From CAYRPN01 sp964426135 (lineage in GTDB: Bacteria > Planctomycetota > Phycisphaerae > Phycisphaerales > Phycisphaeraceae): a stretch of DNA of 16,105 bases. A program made the translations under genes and the position numbers. Shown here piece by piece: positions 1 through 7,032 of this stretch. Location of the stretch: contig CAYRPN010000131.1 of NCBI GenBank assembly GCA_964426135.1, positions 1 through 16,105 on the forward strand. Direction: 5' to 3'. Each line of letters opens with the position of its first letter. Position 1 is the first letter of the stretch. The notes under the pieces are model-generated. The model saw nothing but the letters and a program-made list of their open reading frames with translations. It did no database searches and had not been told where the DNA came from.

Positions 1-10
1 AAGCCCAACC

Positions 11-37
11 GGTGCGTCCGCGCGGACTTGACGCACC
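11..37. repeat. GGTGCGTC hairpin element, copy A
   Basis: GGTGCGTC (11-18) and GACGCACC (30-37) form a perfect 8-bp stem around an 11-nt loop that contains CGCGCGG. A second copy with almost the same stem and a similar loop is at 4045-4073 inside the fliI-fliJ spacer. Two dispersed copies with a conserved stem suggest a repeat family rather than a chance hairpin. There is no T-tract, so it is not a standard terminator. Confidence 0.6.
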
Positions 38-69
38 CTACTCAGATGCGGCTTTAATCTTGCACGGCT

Positions 70-272
70 CCTTAGAGCGACAGCGCTAGACGCGCGAGAA
101 GCCCGTCGAATTCCCTCTTTTCCAATTCCCCTCCCTCTTAGGGAGGGGTTAGGGGAGGGTCGGGCGCACAGCATGATTGTGCTTCGATTCAGGCCGTATG
201 CCCGACCCTCCCCCTGCCCCTCCCTAAGAGGGAGGGGAGTACGGAACCGAATCTAGCGCTGTCGCTTTAGGG
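70..272. repeat. Composite inverted repeat enclosing a palindromic element
   Basis: The 21-nt arm at 70-90 (core GAGCGACAGCGCTAGA) is the reverse complement of 252-272 (core TCTAGCGCTGTCGCTT) with two mismatches. Between the arms lies the double palindrome at 121-240. The second copy of that palindrome (2401-2520) has no such outer arms, so the outer hairpin looks like an independent element into which the inner one inserted. Confidence 0.55.
121..240. repeat. Double-palindrome element, copy 1 (MITE/REP-like)
   Basis: Arms at 128-165 and 200-237 (38 nt each) are inverted repeats with about three mismatches. Each arm is itself a hairpin (stem CCCCTCCCT / AGGGAGGGG, 3-nt loop). A short GCACA...TGTGC hairpin sits in the centre. 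The 120-bp unit matches 2401-2520 without indels, with about 13 substitutions, mostly in the central part. No coding capacity is seen, so if mobile it would depend on an enzyme encoded elsewhere. Confidence 0.7.
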
Positions 273-310
273 AACTGCTGATGAATTGTGGCTAATCGCT
301 ACCGCTAGTG

Positions 311-407
311 GCTCTCGGCTCTCGGCTCGCGGCTCTCGACTCACGGCTTCACCGCTTTCGGCGCTCGGCTCCGCTCTTCGCTAACGGCTAACGGCTAACG
401 GCTAACG
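311..407 (+). repeat. Heptamer arrays (GCTCTCG, then GCTAACG x4)
   Basis: From 311 the sequence steps in 7-bp units (GCTCTCG, GCTCTCG, GCTCGCG, GCTCTCG, ACTCACG, GCTTCAC). It is irregular in the middle and ends in four perfect GCTAACG units at 380-407. The last unit ends 10 nt before the fliG ATG. The same GCTAACG unit recurs at the fliP-fliQ junction and, in its GTTAGCC orientation, between fliL and fliN. Confidence 0.85.
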
Positions 408-417
408 GCTACTACCC

Positions 418-1449
418 ATGCCCGCACCCAACTCCAAATTCGCGCCTGGCAACGAGCTGAAAGGCCTGACCAAGGCCGCCGTGCTTCTCCTGTCGATCGA
501 CCAGAAGTCGGCGGCGGCGATGCTGCGCGAGTTGGACCCGAAAATCATCGAGGAAGTCACCCGCGAGTTAGCGGGGTTGGGCGATGTCCCGCTGGAAGTG
601 CGAAACCATGTGCTGCAGGAATTCTACGAGCAGGCGGCGGCGCAGGCGTGGGTGAATGAAGGCGGCCTGGAGTACGCGCGGAGTCTGCTGGTGAACAGCC
701 TCGACCCCAAGGAGGCTGAGCGCATCATTCAGCAGATCAGCCAGCAGGTGCGCAAGACGCCGTTCTCATTCCTGCAGAAGGCCGAGTCGGAGAATCTGCT
801 CACCTTCATCCAGGACGAGCACCCGCAGACGATCGCCCTGATCGTCAGCCATCTGCCGTTTCACAAGGCATCGGAAATTCTCGGCGGCCTGCCCGGCCCC
901 AAGCAGATCGAAGTCGTCAAACGCGTCGCCAACATGGAGCAGACCAACCCGGAGGTCATCGCCGAGGTCGAGCGCGGCCTCGAAGCGCGGCTGTCCAATC
1001 TGCTCAGCCAGTCCTTCGAGAAAATCGGCGGCGTCGAGACGGTCGCCGAAGTGCTCAACCTCGTCGATCGCACCACGGAGAAGGGCATCATGGAAGGCCT
1101 GGAGAGCGAAGCCCCCGAGCTTGCCGAGCAGATTCGCCGGCTCATGTTCGTCTTTGAAGACATCAAGCAGGTCGACGACAAGGGCATCCAGGCTGTGCTG
1201 AAGGAAGTGGACAACGACGAACTGGCTCTGGCGCTGAAGATGGCGACCGAAGAATTGAAGAAGAAGATTTTCACCAACATGTCCGCCCGCGCCGCCCAGA
1301 TGATCAACGAAGACATGCAGTACATGGGGCCCGTGCGCGTTGCCGACGTGGAAGGCGCCCAGCAGCGCATCGTCGACATCGTCCGGCGATTGGAGGATGC
1401 CGGCGAAATCATCATCGGCGGTCGCGGCGGCAGCGAGATGGTCGGATAG
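418..1449 (+). CDS. fliG: Flagellar motor switch protein FliG
   Basis: This 343-aa protein is the rotor component that joins the MS ring (FliF) to the C-ring and receives torque from MotA; it acts at the cytoplasmic face of the inner membrane. Its length is normal for the family. The N-terminal FliF-binding region is residues 1-100 (LKGLTKAAVLLLSID near residue 15). The EHPQ motif is at residues 134-137, followed by TIALIVSHL, and the charged torque helix lies near residues 240-290 (FVFEDIKQVDDKGIQ, VLKEVDNDELA). It is followed by fliH, as in many bacteria. The ATG follows a GCTAACG heptamer array with no Shine-Dalgarno site, so initiation is probably leaderless-like or depends on other features. 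The stop codon is followed almost directly by an octamer repeat. Identity is secure; the exact start rests on it being the first ATG giving the normal FliG N-terminus. Confidence 0.97.
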   Translation: MPAPNSKFAPGNELKGLTKAAVLLLSIDQKSAAAMLRELDPKIIEEVTRELAGLGDVPLEVRNHVLQEFYEQAAAQAWVNEGGLEYARSLLVNSLDPKEAERIIQQISQQVRKTPFSFLQKAESENLLTFIQDEHPQTIALIVSHLPFHKASEILGGLPGPKQIEVVKRVANMEQTNPEVIAEVERGLEARLSNLLSQSFEKIGGVETVAEVLNLVDRTTEKGIMEGLESEAPELAEQIRRLMFVFEDIKQVDDKGIQAVLKEVDNDELALALKMATEELKKKIFTNMSARAAQMINEDMQYMGPVRVADVEGAQQRIVDIVRRLEDAGEIIIGGRGGSEMVG

Positions 1450-1451
1450 GA

Positions 1452-1523
1452 AATTTCAGAGTTTCAAAGTTTCAGAGTTTCAAAGTTTCAGAGTTTCAGA
1501 GTTTCAGAGTCGCAGAGTTAGAG
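1452..1523 (+). repeat. Octamer tandem array (AGTTTCAG) after fliG
   Basis: Nine consecutive 8-bp units, mostly AGTTTCAG or AGTTTCAA and degenerate at both ends, start 2 nt after the fliG stop codon. This is the only clear array in the window with a period of 8 instead of 7. It holds no coding signal. Confidence 0.85.
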
Positions 1524-1546
1524 ACGAAGGTTGAGGCTGCTTGTGG

Positions 1547-1565
1547 GACGACTTTTCAAGTCGTC
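1547..1565. other. Perfect hairpin between fliG and fliH
   Basis: GACGACTT and AAGTCGTC form an 8-bp stem with a TTC loop between the octamer array and the AAATCCG array. There is no T-tract, so intrinsic termination is unlikely. It could slow RNA decay or be another dispersed repeat; only one copy is seen here. Confidence 0.5.
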
Positions 1566-1583
1566 GGAGTGATGAATTCCTGA

Positions 1584-1625
1584 AAATCCGAAATCCGAAA
1601 TCCGAAATCGCAAATCCGAAATCCA
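1584..1625 (+). repeat. Heptamer array (AAATCCG x6) before fliH
   Basis: Six 7-bp units: AAATCCG three times, AAATCGC, AAATCCG and AAATCCA. The array ends 25 nt before the fliH ATG and degenerates into GATTCTG towards the gene. Confidence 0.85.
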
Positions 1626-1650
1626 GATTCTGAAACTCTGAACCTGCCCC

Positions 1651-2421
1651 ATGCCCGTCATCAAGCAACAATCCGCTTCCTCGTATGTCCGCGACGCGAT
1701 CGTGCTGGACATGAGCGATCTGCGCGCTCAGGCGGATCGCATCAAGTCGGCGGCCGAGGCGGAGGCGCAGCGCATTCTTGCCGAGGCGCGGGTGACCGCC
1801 GCCGACCTGGCCGCCAGCGCGGAGGCGGCATCGCGGCAGAAGGGGCACGAACAGGGCCTGCAACAGGGCTTGGAGGAAGGTCGCAAGGCGGGACATGCCG
1901 AGGCCTTGTCGCGTGCCGGCGCGCAGTTGACTCAGATTCAAAAGAGCTGGGTGGACGCCGCCGGCTCATGGGACGCCCAGCGCGACGCGATGGAGCGCGA
2001 GGCAGCCGACTCGTTGCTGCGACTGGCGCTGGTTTTCGCGGAGAAGGTCGTTCGCCGCACCGTGGCCGTCGATCCGCAGGTGGTTGTCAGGCAGTTGGCC
2101 GATGCGCTCACCTATGTGCTTCGGCCCTGCGAGGTGAAGGTTGCCGTTCATCCGGAGGATCGCCCCGCGCTGGAGCAGGCGATGCCGCAACTTCTTGCGG
2201 GCTTGACGCATCTGAAGCATGTGCATCTGGTGGACGACGCGTCGATCGCCCGCGGCGGTTGCGTGGTCGCGTATGGACAGGGTCGCATCGATGCCACCGT
2301 CGACACGCAGCTAAGGCGCTTGGTGGAAATGATGTTGCCGGCCGGCGCGGCGGCGCAACAGGAACCGCTCGTTGCCGAGGCGCCTGGCGCACCGACGGAT
2401 TCCGATTCCCCTCCCTCCTAG
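1651..2421 (+). CDS. fliH: Flagellar export ATPase regulator FliH
   Basis: FliH (256 aa) is the stator-like partner that dimerises and tethers the FliI ATPase to the C-ring and export gate. A long Ala/Glu-rich helical region (about residues 25-100) contains GHEQGLQQGLEEGRKAG, in which glycines at 65, 69, 73, 77 and 81 make the GxxxG repeat diagnostic of FliH. The C-terminal part (about 105-235), with WDAQRDAMEREAADSLLRLALVFAEKVVRR and later VDATVDTQLRRLVE-like sequence, fits the FliI-binding domain. It stands directly before fliI. The last residues (SPPS) and the TAG stop lie inside a palindromic element starting at 2401, so that insertion probably redefined the C-terminus. No Shine-Dalgarno site is visible; the ATG follows a C-rich stretch. 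Confidence 0.93.
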   Translation: MPVIKQQSASSYVRDAIVLDMSDLRAQADRIKSAAEAEAQRILAEARVTAADLAASAEAASRQKGHEQGLQQGLEEGRKAGHAEALSRAGAQLTQIQKSWVDAAGSWDAQRDAMEREAADSLLRLALVFAEKVVRRTVAVDPQVVVRQLADALTYVLRPCEVKVAVHPEDRPALEQAMPQLLAGLTHLKHVHLVDDASIARGGCVVAYGQGRIDATVDTQLRRLVEMMLPAGAAAQQEPLVAEAPGAPTDSDSPPS

Positions 2422-2520
2422 GGAGGGGTTAGGGGAGGGTCGGGCGCACGGCGTGATTGTGCGCGAACTCAGCCTGTTTGCCTGACCCTCCCCCTGCCCC
2501 TCCCTAAGAGGGAGGGGAGT
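2401..2520. repeat. Double-palindrome element, copy 2, overlapping the fliH 3' end
   Basis: This unit has the same length and architecture as 121-240: arms at 2408-2445 and 2480-2517, each also a hairpin, with a GCGCAC...GTGCGC hairpin in the centre. The TAG stop of fliH is at 2419-2421, inside the first arm, in the loop/stem junction CCTAG. Identity to copy 1 is about 89% and the arms are the best conserved part. The rest of the spacer to fliI (2521-2591) shows nothing recognisable. Confidence 0.75.
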
Positions 2521-2591
2521 TCGAACTTTGCAAGTCGGAATGTGATTTCAGTCTCATTCCACAACGGCATCGACGGCAGCATCATTTTCCC

Positions 2592-3974
2592 ATGACCATT
2601 CTCGACGAACAGATCGACGCACTCGCCGGCGCCGCCACGCTTGAATTGGCCGGCACGGTGGTCGAAGCGCGCGGTCTGACCATCCGCGTGGCTGACCTGC
2701 CTGCGCCCGTCGGGGCGTCGGTTCGCATTTTCGATCCGTCGGCAAGCGGTCGGGCGCTCGAGGGTGAGATCGTCGGCTTTGATCGAGAACATTCGATCGT
2801 CATGCCGCTGGGATCGATGGAAGGCGTGCGCCGCGGCGACCGTGTGGTCGCCGGCCAGCACCGGCAGGTGGTGCGCGTGGGCAAGCGCATGCTGGGCCGG
2901 GTGATCGATGCGATGGGCAAGCCGATCGACAGCAAGGGGCCGATCTTCGACACGGTGCCGCGATCGCTGACGCCCCGCCCGGTGGATCCGATGGATCGTC
3001 CGCCCATCGACAGGCCGCTGGCCACCGGCGTCCGCGCGATCGACACGCTGCTCACCGTCGGCCAGGGCCAGCGCCTGGGCATCTTCGCCAATCCGGGACT
3101 GGGCAAGAGCACGCTGCTTTCCACGATGGCGCGGCACACGGCGGCCGATGTCACGGTCGTCGGCATGGTCGGCGAGCGCGGGCGCGAGGTGCGCGATTTC
3201 ATCGAACATCAGATGGGCGCTGAAGGCATGGCCCGCAGCGTGGTGTGCTGCGCCACCAGCGATGAGTCGGCGCTGCTGCGCATCCGCGCCGCGATTGTCG
3301 CCACCACCGTCGCCGAGTATTTCCGCGATCAGGGCTGCAACGTGCTGCTGCTGATGGACTCGGTCACCCGCCTGTGCCAGGCGCAGCGGCAGGTCGGACT
3401 TTCCGCCGGCGAACCGCCCACCACGCGCGGATTCCCGCCCAGCGTGTTCTCGCTTCTGCCCACGGTGCTGGAGCGCTGCGGGCGGACTTCGCGCGGATCG
3501 ATCACCGGATTCTTCGCGGTGCTCGTCGAGGGCGACGAACTGACCGATCCGATCGCCGACGCCACCCGCGGCATCCTCGATGGCCACGTGCAACTGAGCC
3601 AGGAGCTGGTCAACCGCGGGCATTACCCGGCGATCGACGTGCTCGGCTCGATCAGCCGAGTCGCCGATGCCGTCACGTCGCCGGAGCACCAGGCTGCGCG
3701 ACGCGAGGTGATCAAGCTGCTCAGTTCATACAGGCAGGTGGAGGATCTGCTGAATATCGGCGCGTATCCGGCGGGCAGCAACCCGGACTTCGACATCGCG
3801 ATCGCCTGCAAACCCGCCATCGATCAGTTGCTGCAGCAGGGGCGAAGCGAAGTGAAGGGCAAGGCTTCCAGCGAACAGGCGCGCAAGTTGCTTGTGGCCT
3901 TGGCGAACTCCGTGCAGGAAGCCCGCAAGAAGCTCGGCCGACCGGGTCAGCGGCCGACGCCGGGGCCGGCGTGA
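2592..3974 (+). CDS. fliI: Flagellum-specific ATPase FliI
   Basis: FliI is the hexameric cytoplasmic ATPase of the flagellar type III export apparatus, homologous to the F1 beta subunit; it unloads chaperone-substrate complexes. The 460-aa length is typical. The Walker A motif is ANPGLGKST (residues 166-174), where GAGVGKST is more usual. GERGREV follows near residue 196, and Walker B is NVLLLMD at 250-256. An N-terminal beta-barrel region lies in residues 1-90. The C-terminal stretch NIGAYPAGSNPDFDIAI is characteristic of the family. It lies between fliH and fliJ, its usual partners. The ATG at 2592 gives the normal N-terminus but has no evident Shine-Dalgarno site. The stop is 10 nt before the next palindromic element. 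Confidence 0.97.
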   Translation: MTILDEQIDALAGAATLELAGTVVEARGLTIRVADLPAPVGASVRIFDPSASGRALEGEIVGFDREHSIVMPLGSMEGVRRGDRVVAGQHRQVVRVGKRMLGRVIDAMGKPIDSKGPIFDTVPRSLTPRPVDPMDRPPIDRPLATGVRAIDTLLTVGQGQRLGIFANPGLGKSTLLSTMARHTAADVTVVGMVGERGREVRDFIEHQMGAEGMARSVVCCATSDESALLRIRAAIVATTVAEYFRDQGCNVLLLMDSVTRLCQAQRQVGLSAGEPPTTRGFPPSVFSLLPTVLERCGRTSRGSITGFFAVLVEGDELTDPIADATRGILDGHVQLSQELVNRGHYPAIDVLGSISRVADAVTSPEHQAARREVIKLLSSYRQVEDLLNIGAYPAGSNPDFDIAIACKPAIDQLLQQGRSEVKGKASSEQARKLLVALANSVQEARKKLGRPGQRPTPGPA

Positions 3975-3984
3975 TTCCGCCCCC

Positions 3985-4161
3985 CCCCTCTCCCTCCGGG
4001 CGAGGGCCGGGGTGAGGGCGAGTGAAGTATGTGCGTTGATTCACGGTGCGTCCGCGCCGAGCCTTGACGCACACGACCCGCGCGACCTGCACGTGGTCTG
4101 CGCGACCGGCGAACTGGGGTGGATCGGCCCTCACCCTAACCCTCTCCCGGAGGGAGAGGGG
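3985..4161. repeat. Palindromic element in the fliI-fliJ spacer with an inner hairpin
   Basis: Arms of 35 nt at 3985-4019 and 4127-4161 are inverted repeats with about four mismatches (left core CCCCTCTCCCTCCGGG, right core CCCGGAGGGAGAGGGG). Its design resembles the elements at 121 and 2401, but the arm sequence (GAGGG...GGTGAGGGC) is distinct. Between the arms lies a second GGTGCGTC-type hairpin (4045-4073). The element fills most of the 234-nt spacer. Confidence 0.7.
4045..4073. repeat. GGTGCGTC hairpin element, copy B
   Basis: GTGCGTC (4046-4052) pairs with GACGCAC (4066-4072). The loop CGCGCCGAGCCTT resembles that of copy A (11-37). It sits inside the larger palindrome, which suggests nested insertion. 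Confidence 0.55.
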
Positions 4162-4208
4162 ATCGGAACGGAAAAGCTTGGGGTTTGAAAATCCACTGAA
4201 GCCACACC

Positions 4209-4670
4209 ATGCCACAGTTCACTTTTTCACTTGAAGTCGTGCTCCAGCAGCGGCGCATGCAGGAGGATCAGTGTCAGCGCGAGCTGGCCAAGATTCTGCG
4301 TGAGCGAATGATCCTGCTCGACCAGCTTCGACAGATGCAGACGACCATCACGCAGTCCAAATCGGACCTGCGCAGCGGCCTGGTCGGCGATGTGGATGTG
4401 AACGCCGTGGCGCAGTTCGCCCGATTCAGCGCGCAGACCACCGTCCGCGCGCGGGCGCTGGTCACGAGGCTGGCGGGGATGGAGCGGCAGGCCGAGGCAT
4501 CGCGCGGCAGGCTCATCGTCGCCACCAAGGCGCGCAAGGCGCTGGAGCGCCTGCGCGAGCGGCAATTCCGCAAGTGGAGGCAGGAGCAGTTGCGCCGCGA
4601 GAGCGCGATCCTCGATGAGATCGGCGTGGGACGCTTTGCGTTCAACCTTGCCAGTGACAAGGAGTCGTAG
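4209..4670 (+). CDS. fliJ: Flagellar export chaperone/stalk protein FliJ
   Basis: FliJ (153 aa) is the small coiled-coil protein that inserts in the centre of the FliI hexamer and contacts FlhA, coupling ATP hydrolysis to export. The sequence begins FTFSLEVVLQQRRMQEDQ, a typical FliJ start. It is almost entirely charged helix, rich in Arg, Gln and Glu, with two long helical segments (about 10-55 and 75-140). Its length is usual for FliJ, and it follows fliI. FliJ proteins diverge strongly, so the call rests on length, coiled-coil nature, the N-terminal motif and position. It is followed 2 nt later by the MotE-like gene, indicating co-transcription. Confidence 0.88.
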   Translation: MPQFTFSLEVVLQQRRMQEDQCQRELAKILRERMILLDQLRQMQTTITQSKSDLRSGLVGDVDVNAVAQFARFSAQTTVRARALVTRLAGMERQAEASRGRLIVATKARKALERLRERQFRKWRQEQLRRESAILDEIGVGRFAFNLASDKES

Positions 4671-4672
4671 TC

Positions 4673-5398
4673 ATGAAATCGCTCTGGACTGCTGTGGCGG
4701 TTGTGCTGCTGGTCAACTTTCTGGCGCTGGGCGGCGGCGCGGTGTGGCTTTACAGCTCGGGCCGGCTGAATCAAGACCGCGTGTCGCGTCTGGCCGAGCT
4801 TTTCACCCACACCATCGCCGAGGAAGAAAAGGCCAAGCAGGATGAGGAAGAGAAAAAGAAGAAGGACGAAGCCGAGGCTCGCGAAGCCGCGCGCCTGCAG
4901 CGCGTGGCGGAGGGTCCCAACGAGCTGAGCGCCAAGATCGCCGAGGATCAGGAGAAGGACGAGATCGCGATGCAGCGGTACGAGCGGCTCAAGCGCGACA
5001 TCGCCGACCTGCAGCGCACGAACGAACTGGCACGGCGGTTGCTCGCTGATGAGCGTTCCAAGCTCGACGCGGAGCGGAAGGCGTTCCAGATGGTGCTGGA
5101 TGCCGAGAAGAAGAAACGCAATGACGAGGATTTCAAGCAGGCGGTGAAGATGTACGAACAGCTCAAGGCCAAGCAGGCCAAGGAGATGTTCCTGCAACTG
5201 CTCGCGACGAACAAATCGGACCAGGTTCTGGATTACCTGGCGGCCATGCAGTTACGCAAAGCGGCGGCTGTCTTGAAGGAGTTCAAGACACCGGCGGAAG
5301 TCGCCCAGGCGACGGACATCGTCCAGCGCCTGCGCCAGCGCGGCGTCGATCTCCCAGTGGAGGCGACCAGCGCCAATCCCACAGGCGGCGATTCATGA
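4673..5398 (+). CDS. MotE/YlxF-like membrane coiled-coil protein
   Basis: This 241-aa protein has one N-terminal membrane segment (about residues 5-26, TAVAVVLLVNFLALGGGAVW). A long charged coiled coil follows (about 45-155, including DEEEKKKKDEAEAREAARLQ), then a C-terminal domain (about 165-230, with EMFLQLLATNKSDQVLDYLAAM and AAAVLKEFK) resembling the MgtE N-terminal intracellular fold found in MotE and YlxF. In bacteria with this gene order ylxF sits at exactly this place, between fliJ and fliK. In Sinorhizobium, MotE acts as a periplasmic chaperone for MotC; whether this protein has any chaperone role is unknown. AAGGAG at 4659-4664 is a good ribosome site 8 nt from the ATG and overlaps the end of fliJ. 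It overlaps fliK by 4 nt (ATGA). Confidence 0.8.
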   Translation: MKSLWTAVAVVLLVNFLALGGGAVWLYSSGRLNQDRVSRLAELFTHTIAEEEKAKQDEEEKKKKDEAEAREAARLQRVAEGPNELSAKIAEDQEKDEIAMQRYERLKRDIADLQRTNELARRLLADERSKLDAERKAFQMVLDAEKKKRNDEDFKQAVKMYEQLKAKQAKEMFLQLLATNKSDQVLDYLAAMQLRKAAAVLKEFKTPAEVAQATDIVQRLRQRGVDLPVEATSANPTGGDS

Positions 5399-6876
5399 AT
5401 GTGAAGCTCCCCGGTTCCACGCCCTTGCCCGTCCCCGCCGCGGGCCATCTCCAAAGTTCAGCAAGATCTGCGCAGGCATTCGGTTCTCGCCGCGATGCCG
5501 CGCAATCGTTGCGCTTCGGCGACGACCTGTCGCGCGCCAGCGACGCCCAAGCGCGAAGCCGTTCGAAGATCGAAACCCTCGCCGAGAATGCGCCTCTCGA
5601 AACTGTTCGGCCGACTGCAAAGCGTCGCGCCGACGGGCTCGCCGATGACGGTGCTGACGAGGATCAGGTGCCGGCTTCCGCGGATGGTGGGATCACCCCG
5701 CGGCAGAAGTCGAACGATCATGAGGTTGTCCCCGAGGAGGCCCGCTTGATCGAGGCCGGCCTCGAAGCGGTGGATTCGGCGACGGAGTCTGCGCCGGTCA
5801 TCGCGACGGAATTGCCGACGGTGGTTGCGGGCGAGGTGACGACGACTGCGGAAATCGCATCACCTGAGGTTGACGCGGCGTCTGCGCCGCTGTCCGCTGA
5901 AGCGAACATCGAGCTTGAAATCAAGCTCGCCGCCATGGCTGACTCGGCGCCGGCGGCGAATCAAGTGAATGCACAGGAGATCGCGCCGCCGTTGTCCGCG
6001 CACGCATCGACTGAGGCGATTTCTCAGACCGGCCAGGTCTCAGCGGCATTGCCGCCGCGGTCGGTCGCGGCCTCCCGCATCAGCTCGACCGAGCAGCGAA
6101 ACAGCGAAGATGAAAGCAATGGCTCGATCGTCGGGGATCCAGTCGACGGCATCGAAGTGCAGACCGGCAAGTCGGCCGGCGCCTCCATCGGGGCAGATGT
6201 CGCCATCTCGGTTGCGCCCGGCGATGCGACGGAGGCGAACGGGGAGGGGGAGCCTCGACTCCCAGCGACTTCATCGACGACAGCGCATCCGTCGAATCTG
6301 CCGACGCCGACGGGCGGCGATTCCTCGGCTGCGTTTGCCGCGCCGGCGTCGCAGGGCGGTCCCGAGGGGAAAGCGAACGCTGCCGGATTCGCGCAGTTTC
6401 TGCCGCAGCCGGGCGCTTCCTTGCGCGACGATGAGAATGCAGGACGAATCGCACGCGGTCTGCAATCGGCGGTGAATCATCGCGGCGGGGCGGTCACCCT
6501 TCGCCTGAGCCCGCCGGAACTAGGGGCGCTGCGCATCGACATGGTTGTTCGCGATGGCGTGGTCACCGCGCAGTTCACGGCGGAGCACGAGTCGGTACGC
6601 AACTTGCTCAGAGATCAGATGAGCCACCTGCGCCAAGGCCTGGATCGGCAGGGACTGGTGGTGGATCGCCTCGAAGTGAAGTCGCCCGACAGTTCCGCGG
6701 CATGGATGCAGCAGCGCGGCGGCGGCAGCGGCGACGACGCGAGCCACGATGGCCGCAGCGCCGGATACGAGGACGCCTCGCAAAGGCAGCAGACGCGGCG
6801 ACGGCGCGATGGTTCGGATCACTCCTTCGCCGATGCGGTGAGCCTGGGTGAGGCGCTCGCATCGCTGCGCAGGTAG
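5395..6876 (+). CDS. fliK: Flagellar hook-length control protein FliK
   Basis: FliK is secreted through the flagellar export channel, measures hook length and switches export specificity through FlhB. The first 340 or so residues are low-complexity, rich in Ala, Ser, Glu and Asp, as expected for the unstructured ruler part. The conserved C-terminal Flg_hook domain is at about residues 350-435 and contains GAVTLRLSPPELGALRIDMV, followed by HESVRNLLRDQMSHLRQGL. A basic, Gly/Asp-rich tail follows. The length of 493 aa is within the broad FliK range. The start overlaps the preceding stop (ATGA), which implies translational coupling. It is followed by flgD, the hook cap gene, matching the hook-building role. 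Confidence 0.92.
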   Translation: MNVKLPGSTPLPVPAAGHLQSSARSAQAFGSRRDAAQSLRFGDDLSRASDAQARSRSKIETLAENAPLETVRPTAKRRADGLADDGADEDQVPASADGGITPRQKSNDHEVVPEEARLIEAGLEAVDSATESAPVIATELPTVVAGEVTTTAEIASPEVDAASAPLSAEANIELEIKLAAMADSAPAANQVNAQEIAPPLSAHASTEAISQTGQVSAALPPRSVAASRISSTEQRNSEDESNGSIVGDPVDGIEVQTGKSAGASIGADVAISVAPGDATEANGEGEPRLPATSSTTAHPSNLPTPTGGDSSAAFAAPASQGGPEGKANAAGFAQFLPQPGASLRDDENAGRIARGLQSAVNHRGGAVTLRLSPPELGALRIDMVVRDGVVTAQFTAEHESVRNLLRDQMSHLRQGLDRQGLVVDRLEVKSPDSSAAWMQQRGGGSGDDASHDGRSAGYEDASQRQQTRRRRDGSDHSFADAVSLGEALASLRR

Positions 6877-7032
6877 CGGGAATGGTTCGGTCGCTCGCTC
6901 GGTACCCGCCGCCAGGTGATGACGTTCGTTGGACGAAGGGTGTTTGACGTGAATCGTGACGGATCATGCGACGACTCAGAAGGCCGTCGCTTCAAGCGGT
7001 GAACGTGCCGCGCTTCAGTCAGGGAGGTTCCC
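6877..7032. other. Repeat-free spacer between fliK and flgD
   Basis: This is one of the few spacers over 100 bp without tandem arrays or palindromes. I see no gene in it. The only signal is the Shine-Dalgarno site of flgD (GGGAGG, 7022-7027). An internal promoter is possible but I could not identify one. Confidence 0.6.

Larger units (their letters stand above)
1..417. other. Non-coding leader region upstream of fliG
   Basis: I see no gene in this stretch; fliF, which usually precedes fliG, is not in the window. It holds, in order, a GGTGCGTC hairpin (11-37), an outer inverted repeat (70-90 with 252-272), a double palindrome (121-240) nested between those arms, and heptamer arrays (311-407) that run to within 10 nt of the fliG ATG. 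No Shine-Dalgarno site is visible before fliG, and I could not identify a convincing promoter. Confidence 0.8.

Noticed and set aside
2469..3689. Long - strand open frame of about 400 codons opposite fliI
   Set aside because: It lies antisense to an unmistakable FliI and is His/Arg/Ala-rich, typical of a shadow frame in GC-rich DNA.
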